NCBI RefSeq assembly: GCF_001767395.1
Contig: NZ_CP017014.1
Coordinates: 2,364,501-2,428,500, forward strand
Length of the DNA: 64,000 nt
From: Rhodococcus sp. WMMA185
Lineage (GTDB): Bacteria > Actinomycetota > Actinomycetes > Mycobacteriales > Mycobacteriaceae
Direction of reading: 5' to 3'
Shown: positions 56,901-64,000 of the stretch, piece by piece
Position numbering within the stretch: the first letter of the stretch is position 1
How the letters are laid out: every line of letters starts with the position of its first letter
Program-made: the position numbers and the translations under genes
The notes under the pieces: model-generated
The model's input: the letters and a program-made list of their open reading frames with translations, nothing else
Database searches by the model: none
Told to the model about the DNA's origin: nothing

Positions 56901-58844
56901 TCTCTGCTGCAGGCGCGGCGTTGCCGACTCGCCCTCCACTGCCAACTCGGCATCGAGATCTTCCTCCACCGACGACCGGAGCAGTTCGGTCGGCACCGAA
57001 AGTCCGAAATCGTAGATCCAGCAAGTCATGCCGTCCGGTCGGGGAATCGAGTAGGGGCGTTCGTCGAGGACCTCGAGCCCCAGGCTCTGCAGCACCGGAA
57101 GAACCTGGCTGAGCGAGATTCCTTCGCCACCTACGTACAGGGTCAGACGCCAGTGCCCGAGTCGAGCATTCGGGTGACGGTAGACGAGCAGATCGATCGC
57201 CCCGTCGGTGAGTGCCTCCAAGCGGGCAAGATCGGTCAGTGCACGCGAGGCCTCGAAATCCTCCTTGTAGCTTTCGGGAAACACTTCGGCATAACGTTGC
57301 GCCAGAACTGGATTTGCATCGGGCGTGACCTTCAGAAGATCCCCCAGATGCTCGTCCCAGCTCCGGCTCGCCTCCTCGAGCAGTCCCTGAACCCGCTCGC
57401 GGTCGGCATCCGAGAGATCGAGCTTCTCCCCCTCCTCGCCCACACTCTTGCGGATGGTGACGTGCAGAAGTGCCAGATCCGACTCGGTAACGCGCGCAGT
57501 GTATTCCAGTGTCCCGGGGCCGAACTCCCGCAAGAGGATATCCTGCATCGCCAATCTGACCTGTGTCGTGTATCGGTCACGCGGCAGGTAGATCAGGCAG
57601 GAGACGAAGCGGCCGAGGAAGTCCTCTCTCAGGAACAGCCGGACCTGCCGCCGCAACCCAATACTGTGTACGGCGGTGACCGTGTCGTAGAGCGTGTCTG
57701 CACTGCTAGAGAAGAGTTCGGTGCGGGGGAACGACTGGATCACCTCGAGCATGGCCTGGCCCGAGAACGAGTTCAACTGAAATCCGGCACGTTCGATCAC
57801 CGTGCGCACACGACGCGCAATCACCGGAATGTCGAGAACGTTCTCGTGGAAGGCTGTCACGGTGAAGACACCGAGGAAGCGGTGCTCACCGATAATGCCA
57901 CCCTCCTCGTCGAGGATGCTCACACCGACGAAGAACGGGTAGACCGCACGATCCACGGTGGCCGGAAACGAACCCTGGGTCAGCACCAGAAGCGGACGGT
58001 CGGGGATCTGGGCTGCGGGGGGAAGGCTCATCGGCCCTTCGGTGACCGAGTCCGAACGCAGCAGTCCGAGTCCGCTGCCCGGAACGACATGAAGGCGCCG
58101 TTCCCCGGAACTGTCCGGCTCACCAAGTTCGAATCTTCGGTATCCCAGCGCGGCGTAATTGCCGTGCGACATCCACCGGAGCAGGTCGGCGCTGTCCTCG
58201 AAGTCCTCTTTCGTCGTTCCTGGACGCGGGGCCGAACGCTCTAGTTCGTCGGCAAGATCGCGTTCGAGTTTGCGCATGGCGTCGGTGTCGACGACCACCT
58301 GACGCACGTCGGCGAGAACCTCGCCCACTTTCTCGTCGAGAGTGTCGAGGGCGGCGGGTTCCGTTCGGGGATCGAGCTGCACATGGATCCACGACTCGTT
58401 GGTGGCGGTTTTGTCTTCATTCCCCTCGCCGGGGCCTTGCTCGTCGCCCGCCAGAATTCCACAGAGCGAGCCGTTCGGTTCACGACGGACCGAGATGATG
58501 GGGTGGACGAATTCGCTGATGCCGATGCCGAGCCGATTGAGCAGCGTGGTAATCGATTCCACGAGCAGGGGCATGTCGTCGGTGACGATCTGCAAGGACG
58601 CGCCGAGCCCCCGCCCGTCACCCGGGCGGTAGACACGTGTCACTGCTTGCCCCGGCGGACGGTCCAGGGCAAGCGCGACGTGCGCGGCAAGTACCGCACT
58701 CGAATTGTGGTTGAGCGCGCTGTCGCTGTCGCCGCGGTCGACATGACGGAAGTACACGGCAGCGAGCGACGGCAGCTCAGACCTCAGCTCGTCAGGCAGA
58801 TCCCGAGCCCATTGCGCATCTCTCAGTGCTCCCGTGTCCGTCAT
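53934..58844 (-). CDS. gdh: NAD-specific glutamate dehydrogenase, large (L_180) class
   Basis: A very large, 1636-residue NAD-dependent glutamate dehydrogenase of the 180-kDa class (Rv2476c homologue), which oxidises glutamate to 2-oxoglutarate and ammonia. The N-terminal half holds the regulatory and ACT-like regions. The catalytic domain begins near residue 800 with KYEIFVYSPQVEGVHLRFG. The catalytic-lysine segment GGLRWSDRREDFRTEILGL and the cofactor region DMSGDVFGNGML are clear. ATG 58844 has GGGGAA about eleven bases upstream. It overlaps the downstream thioesterase and forms an operon with it. Confidence 0.96.
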   Translation of the reverse strand: MTDTGALRDAQWARDLPDELRSELPSLAAVYFRHVDRGDSDSALNHNSSAVLAAHVALALDRPPGQAVTRVYRPGDGRGLGASLQIVTDDMPLLVESITTLLNRLGIGISEFVHPIISVRREPNGSLCGILAGDEQGPGEGNEDKTATNESWIHVQLDPRTEPAALDTLDEKVGEVLADVRQVVVDTDAMRKLERDLADELERSAPRPGTTKEDFEDSADLLRWMSHGNYAALGYRRFELGEPDSSGERRLHVVPGSGLGLLRSDSVTEGPMSLPPAAQIPDRPLLVLTQGSFPATVDRAVYPFFVGVSILDEEGGIIGEHRFLGVFTVTAFHENVLDIPVIARRVRTVIERAGFQLNSFSGQAMLEVIQSFPRTELFSSSADTLYDTVTAVHSIGLRRQVRLFLREDFLGRFVSCLIYLPRDRYTTQVRLAMQDILLREFGPGTLEYTARVTESDLALLHVTIRKSVGEEGEKLDLSDADRERVQGLLEEASRSWDEHLGDLLKVTPDANPVLAQRYAEVFPESYKEDFEASRALTDLARLEALTDGAIDLLVYRHPNARLGHWRLTLYVGGEGISLSQVLPVLQSLGLEVLDERPYSIPRPDGMTCWIYDFGLSVPTELLRSSVEEDLDAELAVEGESATPRLQQRVTEAFAAVWFGRAEADRFNELILRAGMDWRQAAILRAYAKYLRQAGFPYSQFHIEGVALADPHSALALVELFEAMFDPETPSPERVAELDDRLKKYIDSVVSLDADRILRGLFGLIKSTLRTNYFVTDAAGDRRPYLSFKLDPTAIPELPKPRPKYEIFVYSPQVEGVHLRFGSVARGGLRWSDRREDFRTEILGLAKAQAVKNAVIVPVGAKGGFVVKHTKPESGDPAADRVAALQTGQDCYRMFISGLLDLTDNVDHATGAVVPPDRVVRRDGDDRYLVVAADKGTATFSDLANSVAERYDFWLGDAFASGGSAGYDHKKMGITARGAWESVKRHFREMGVDTQTTEFTVVGVGDMSGDVFGNGMLLSRHIRLVAAFDHRHIFLDPDPDAERSFAERTRMFDLPRSSWADYDKSVISEGGGVWDRTRKAVPISAAARAALGLDTTITELSPPELIRAILQAPVDLLWNGGIGTYIKASTETNAVVGDKSNDAVRVDGVDVRAKVVGEGGNLGVTPLGRIEYSQNGGRINTDAIDNSAGVDCSDHEVNIKILLDSVVGSGELSEEERNPLLASMTDEVADLVLANNFAQNNLLGVARANAVTRLNVNRRQIEHLESERGLDRKLEGLPTDDDMNRRRQAGQALTSPELATLIAHVKLALKDDLLATDLPDSETFAPRLPRYFPTVLRERFPTAIKAHPLRRQIVATMLANETIDNAGITYAYRLADEAGASSTDAIRAYAAVTEIFALPAVWGRIRAANMPADLEDELLMEASRVLDRASRWFLNNRPQPLAVGAEIARYSADVRALSPNVPALVKGHQITDLEARSRPLIARGAPESIAFEVFRLLDLFSLLDIVDIADIAERDIDEVAELYYELDDHLGVDWLLSAVSNLARGDRWHSLARLALRDDLYGSLRQLTMEVLRGGETHETPREKIDDWESTNASRLGRARSALAEIFESGTLDLATLSVAARQIRSMVRGVGTRSEV

Positions 58845-58949
58845 CGAGCTCACTTCCCCTTCGTTCCGCTTCCCGAGGGCAACTCCTCTCGAGAGTAGCC
58901 CCCGCAAACGGAACGAACCGTGCACATCGGAAGTCCGTGCCGCCTGTCG

Positions 58950-59477
58950 TCAGCCGACTCCGACCGGCACGAGGTAGCGTTCGAGCCCGGCTCGCTCCGC
59001 ATTCGACAGGGGGCGCGAGCGTTCCTTCTTCACGTCGAACGCGACGAGAACGGCATCGCCCATCCCACAGACGACGCCGTGCCGATCGGTGACGACATGG
59101 CGAATCGTGTATGACGACGTACCGACGGCCAGCACCGTGACGTCCACCTTGACCGGTCCGGAATCGTCGGTGAGTGGGCGCAGGAAGTCCACTTCCATCC
59201 TGCGCACCACCATCGCCCCGGCTCGCGAGCCGACAGTCCTGAGCTCCGTCAGCAGGAAGTGTGCGCGCGCTTCCTGCATGTACTCCACGAACCGGGTGTT
59301 GTTGACATGCCCGAGCCGGTCGGAGTCACCCCAACGGACCTGGATCTCGTACGTGAAGGCAGGGGCGTCCGAAGCATCTGGTTCCGGAGCCCCTGCGTCC
59401 GGGGTCTGTGCGTCCGGAGCCCCTGCGTCCAGGGTCTGTGCGTCCGGAGCACCTGCTTCCACAGGGTCGGAGGCCAC
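58950..59477 (-). CDS. Hot-dog-fold acyl-CoA thioesterase with repeat N-terminus
   Basis: A 175-residue protein. The last 135 residues form a 4HBT thioesterase domain with QVRWGDSDRLGHVNNTRFVE, holding the catalytic Asp. The first 40 residues consist of degenerate PDAQT/AGAPDA repeats, encoded by a 30-bp DNA repeat. They are probably a disordered linker. GTG 59477 starts four bases after the ettA stop, so it is likely coupled. The upstream ettA link suggests constitutive expression. Substrate unknown. Confidence 0.88.
   Translation of the reverse strand: MASDPVEAGAPDAQTLDAGAPDAQTPDAGAPEPDASDAPAFTYEIQVRWGDSDRLGHVNNTRFVEYMQEARAHFLLTELRTVGSRAGAMVVRRMEVDFLRPLTDDSGPVKVDVTVLAVGTSSYTIRHVVTDRHGVVCGMGDAVLVAFDVKKERSRPLSNAERAGLERYLVPVGVG
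59384..59460 (-). repeat. 30-bp tandem repeat in the thioesterase N-terminus
   Basis: Two full 30-bp units (59384-59413 and 59414-59443) and a partial third (59444-59460) encode repeated APDAQT-type residues. Frame is kept. Confidence 0.95.
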
Positions 59478-59481
59478 CGCG

Positions 59482-61161
<1,680 letters not shown>

Positions 61162-61269
61162 GGGGTCAGCCTAGTGGTGTGGCGCGACGATCCCGCACCG
61201 CGGAGGGTCGGTTGCGCGGACCCGCACCTCCCGCGAGCGGTAGCGGCTCGGATGTCGTGAGGGACGCGG

Positions 61270-63300
61270 TCACAAACCCGCCTCGCGATCGCGCCGCGCC
61301 AGCTCAGCGAACATCGCGTTGTGTGCAGCAAGAGCGGCGTCGTCATCGCGATCCGCTGCTCGGTCGACGCGGCGGGCGGTGCGGCCGTCGCTGCGGGACC
61401 ACTGGATCAGCAGTGCCATCATCACCAGCATCAGCGGAATCTCGCCGGTCGCCCACGCGATGCTGCCCCCGAGTTGCTGATCACTCAACAGGTCGGAGTT
61501 CCAGCCGAGACCGAGTGAGCGGTAGAACGCCTCGCCCATGACCGTGTTCATACTCATCAGCGCGACGCCGAAGAAGGCGTGGAAGGGCAGCGATCCGAAC
61601 ACCATCGCGAGTTTCATCACCGGCGAAAGCTTCCGCGGTGAGGGGTCTACCCCGATCGCGACCCAATAGAACAGGTAGCCGCTCAGAAGGAAGTGAAGGT
61701 TCATCAGGATGTGCGCGGTGTGCGAATCGACGACGGCTCCGAAGATCCCCCCGAGGTACAACGCGTAGAAGCCGCCCACGAACAGCGTCGCCGCGACCAG
61801 GGGATGGGTGATGAACCGGGAGTAGGGACTGTGCAGGGCCTTGAGAATCCATTCGCGCAGACCCGGTACACCGTCTTTGCCGGCAGGATCGAGCGAGCGC
61901 AACGCGAGTGTGATGGGCGCTCCGAGGACCAACAGAACCGGCGCCAGCATCGACAGCGCCATATGTGCACCCATGTGAACGCTGAACACCGCCGGTGCAT
62001 AGCGCCCCACGCCCGAAGACGTCGCAAAGAGCAGCACCGCGCATCCGCACATCCAGGCCACGGTCCGTCCCACCGGCCATTTGTCGCCCCGGCGGCGGAG
62101 CTTTCGCAATCCGAGCATGTAGACGAGCGCGAAAACAATCGCCGCAGTACCGAAGAGCAGGTCGAATCGCCAGTCCAGCATCAGACGCTCGAACGTCGGC
62201 GGACCCGACAGGTTGTAGCCGAGTTCGACCTCGGTGAGGGTGGGCACGCTGCTCGGTGGTGGCGGCGGCGTACGGCCGAGCCCGACGGCGAGCCCGATCG
62301 TAGCGCCGAAAACCAAGGCCTCGGCTCCCGCGAACCGGATCAGGTTTCCGCGGCTCGTCGGATCCTTCTGCAGCGCGGGCAGCGCCCGGCGGCGATGTGC
62401 CCAGCCGAAGATACCCAGGATGATCAGTGCCACGGCCTTGGCCACCACGAGGCGACCGTACGTGGTGGTCATGAAGTCGTCGATCGGGACGCGGACGAGC
62501 GCGTTCACCACTCCGCTGACGGCCATGACTGCGAAGCAGACACCCGCGACCGCGGAGAACCTTCGTGCCGCCACGTCGGTGTACGCGCCCGCCCGTCGCG
62601 CATGGGCCAGCAGCGCGAACAGCCCGCCCGCCCACAGCGAGGCCGCGACGAGGTGAAGGATCAAGCTGTTGGTCGCCAAGTCGTGCGAACCGCCCGAAGA
62701 CGAGTGCCCGGTCAAGGCCAGCGGCATCAGTCCGAGAATCGCGACTGCCAGGAGGATCGGTGTCCACCACCAGCGCAGCACCAACCGCGCCACGATTGCC
62801 ACGACGATGGCGATGATCGCGGTCCACCGCCACACGCTCGCGAGTTCGACCTGATCGATCGATCTGAACACGTTGCTCGGCTTGGCAGCCTCGGTGAACG
62901 GTTGCCCCGAAGTATCCGACAGCGAAAGCGGGACCAGGACCAGGGCGGTCGCCGCCCACACGATCGCGGCGTGTGAGGCCGTCCGGACCGCACGGTAGCC
63001 GTCCACGTCCAGGACCCCCGACTTCTGAGGTGGTACGAAGAACGCCGCAAGCAGCAGCGACCCGATCGTGATGACCGCGGCAACCTCGGACACCGCTCGC
63101 ATTGCCGGTAGCCCATAGGTGGTGATCGGGCCCGGATCCGGAATCCCCAGCAATACGAGCGCCTGCGCGGCGGAGAGACCAACCACGATGGCTGCGACCA
63201 GACCGGCAATGAGCCCGCCGACGACGAACAGAGCAGACGAATCGGCCCGGTTCGGGGGTTGTGGTTCCTTGTCGGACTTCGTGAGCAGGGGTGTAGCCAT
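61270..63300 (-). CDS. CopD-CtaG fusion membrane protein (copper / cytochrome oxidase assembly)
   Basis: A 676-residue integral membrane protein with about 14-16 predicted helices. The first 350 residues resemble the copper-resistance protein CopD, with helices such as LIHLVAAS-like LILHLVAASLWAGGLFALL. The C-terminal half matches the CtaG_Caa3 family, with SVHMGAHMALSMLAPVLLVLGAPITLALRSLDP and HAFFGVALMSMNTVMGEAFY. The same fusion occurs in mycobacteria (Rv0102-like). It may take part in copper delivery for cytochrome oxidase. The C-terminal 45 residues are charged and cytoplasmic. The tRNA-Arg lies upstream, on the opposite strand. Confidence 0.9.
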   Translation of the reverse strand: MATPLLTKSDKEPQPPNRADSSALFVVGGLIAGLVAAIVVGLSAAQALVLLGIPDPGPITTYGLPAMRAVSEVAAVITIGSLLLAAFFVPPQKSGVLDVDGYRAVRTASHAAIVWAATALVLVPLSLSDTSGQPFTEAAKPSNVFRSIDQVELASVWRWTAIIAIVVAIVARLVLRWWWTPILLAVAILGLMPLALTGHSSSGGSHDLATNSLILHLVAASLWAGGLFALLAHARRAGAYTDVAARRFSAVAGVCFAVMAVSGVVNALVRVPIDDFMTTTYGRLVVAKAVALIILGIFGWAHRRRALPALQKDPTSRGNLIRFAGAEALVFGATIGLAVGLGRTPPPPPSSVPTLTEVELGYNLSGPPTFERLMLDWRFDLLFGTAAIVFALVYMLGLRKLRRRGDKWPVGRTVAWMCGCAVLLFATSSGVGRYAPAVFSVHMGAHMALSMLAPVLLVLGAPITLALRSLDPAGKDGVPGLREWILKALHSPYSRFITHPLVAATLFVGGFYALYLGGIFGAVVDSHTAHILMNLHFLLSGYLFYWVAIGVDPSPRKLSPVMKLAMVFGSLPFHAFFGVALMSMNTVMGEAFYRSLGLGWNSDLLSDQQLGGSIAWATGEIPLMLVMMALLIQWSRSDGRTARRVDRAADRDDDAALAAHNAMFAELARRDREAGL

Positions 63301-63444
63301 GCCAACAAGGGTAGGACCTACGACAACCCGTCGGAGACGCGAGTGTTCCAGCTAACCTGGACGTGGAAGCCGCGCCGGAAGATATAGATCGCAGAAGGAC
63401 TGGGTCGGCCGTTCTCAACGGCCGCCGGGTAATATGTGCTCCGC

Positions 63445-63520
63445 GCCTCCGTAGCTCAGGGGATAGAGCAAGAGCCTTCTAATCTCTTGGTCGCAGGTTC
63501 GAATCCTGCCGGGGGCACCA
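63445..63520 (+). tRNA. tRNA-Arg (anticodon TCT)
   Basis: Acceptor stem GCCTCCG (63445-63451) pairs with CGGGGGC (63510-63516), with one G-T pair. A is the discriminator and CCA (63518-63520) is encoded. The anticodon loop is CTTCTAA, with TCT reading AGA. The T-arm is GCAGG-TTCGAAT-CCTGC. Confidence 0.96.
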
Positions 63521-63663
63521 AACTCCCAGTTCGCGGGGCTTCCGAGTCCACAAAGCGAACCCATAATTCGCATGGTCGAATATTCGTTCCACTTCTTGGA
63601 CGAATCCTCCCCTAGATCCATCATCGAATTCCCTTCGATGTCGTCAATCCGCATCGGTATTCA

Positions 63664-64000
63664 CTAGTCACCCAGCGAGAGGCCGATGCTCTCCTGGGCC
63701 TCGTCCTCGCTATAGGTCATCCGGCCACGGTCACTGATCTCGAGTTGGTAGAACTGCTCGCCCCGCGGTACATCCTCGACCGCGAAGTGCATCGAGCAGG
63801 TGCTGCCGGTCTTGTCGCTCGAGACGAACTCGCCCTTGGCGATGAGACTCTCATCCACGCCATAGACCAGGATGTCGCGGCCCGGGTATATGTCGGAGTA
63901 CCCGCCGTCGCCCTCGCAATCGAACTCTTCTCCGTAGCCGTAGGACCGGGTCGTCGAGTCGTACAGCGTGAGTGAGCCCTCCATGGTGAAGGTATCGGAC
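63664..64000 (-). CDS. Unknown protein, 5' end beyond the window (partial)
   Basis: At least 111 residues of a protein of unknown function, open to the window edge. The internal reading is DTFTMEGSLTLYDSTTRSYG, then FDCEGDGGYSDIYPGRDILVYG, LIAKGEFVSSDKTGSTCSMHF, and LGD at the stop. Beta-strand-like sequence with two cysteines suggests a secreted or surface domain whose cysteines pair. The true start must lie beyond 64000, since the methionine at 63984 sits inside a strand-like segment. No homologue is recognised. Confidence 0.7.
   Translation of the reverse strand, partial: SDTFTMEGSLTLYDSTTRSYGYGEEFDCEGDGGYSDIYPGRDILVYGVDESLIAKGEFVSSDKTGSTCSMHFAVEDVPRGEQFYQLEISDRGRMTYSEDEAQESIGLSLGD

Noticed and set aside
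61481-63418. A 645-codon minus-strand frame
   Set aside because: It overlaps the CopD-CtaG gene in another frame and reads as Arg/Gly-rich sequence without motifs.
63415-63654. A 79-codon minus-strand frame across the tRNA-Arg
   Set aside because: It translates the antisense of the tRNA, giving the familiar spurious RIRTCDQEIRRLLLYPLSYGG-type peptide.

Overview
This is a GC-rich actinobacterial chromosome segment, almost certainly from a Rhodococcus (Nocardiaceae). Two things point there. First, the backbone follows the gene order that I recall for Mycobacterium tuberculosis Rv2419c to Rv2477c. Second, that backbone is interrupted by a pcaJI / pcaHGBLRF protocatechuate cluster with a fused pcaL, the arrangement described for Rhodococcus. 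The species assignment is inference from gene content and gene-order memory; no database was searched. I see no prophage, insertion sequence, CRISPR array or plasmid-type gene. It is mostly core chromosome carrying three accessory insertions.

Layout. 1-5.0 kb (minus strand): start of a histidine phosphatase gene, rsfS, nadD, a VWA protein with its MoxR-type ATPase, and proA. 5.2-11.4 kb (plus): a RecQ-type helicase with a phosphoribosyltransferase-like tail, ectoine genes ectABC, a 2-hydroxyacid dehydrogenase and a sirtuin. 11.4-23.7 kb (minus): proB-obg, rpmA-rplU, rne, ndk, a DUF4233 membrane protein, folC and valS. 24.0-29.0 kb (minus): an mIHF-like nucleoid protein, an S9 peptidase, two tandem paralogous GNAT acetyltransferases and an iron-type ABC lipoprotein behind a probable iron box.

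29.0-37.1 kb: the complete lower protocatechuate (beta-ketoadipate) pathway. pcaIJ face left and pcaHGBLRF face right, with a stand-alone aroQ at the right edge. The divergent promoter carries three inverted repeats with the same 7-nt spacer, which are candidate PcaR operators. 37.2-41.7 kb (minus): protein quality control, with clpX, clpP2, clpP1 and tig, a probable ClgR box before clpP1, and a proline tRNA.

41.9-49 kb: a glycine tRNA, a membrane-anchored Asp/Gly/Met-rich repeat protein, a Fpg/Nei glycosylase, rpiB, a mycothiol-dependent reductase homologue with an exact SigH/SigR-type promoter, a ferredoxin reductase and pepN. 49-63.3 kb: a DUF5130 gene overlapping probable ctaJ, an HNH endonuclease, glbO, an alpha-glucosidase, the operon gdh - thioesterase - unknown gene, a second thioesterase, ettA and a CopD-CtaG fusion. 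An arginine tRNA and a truncated unknown gene end the window.

Themes. Osmolyte synthesis clusters at the left (proA, proB and ectABC within 9 kb). Many genes overlap by GTGA or ATGA, suggesting translational coupling. Short tandem duplications sit at or near the edges of seven genes. I found no convincing wholly new system; the best leads are the RecQ-phosphoribosyltransferase fusion, the three-site pca operator region, and the stand-alone mIHF and aroQ copies.
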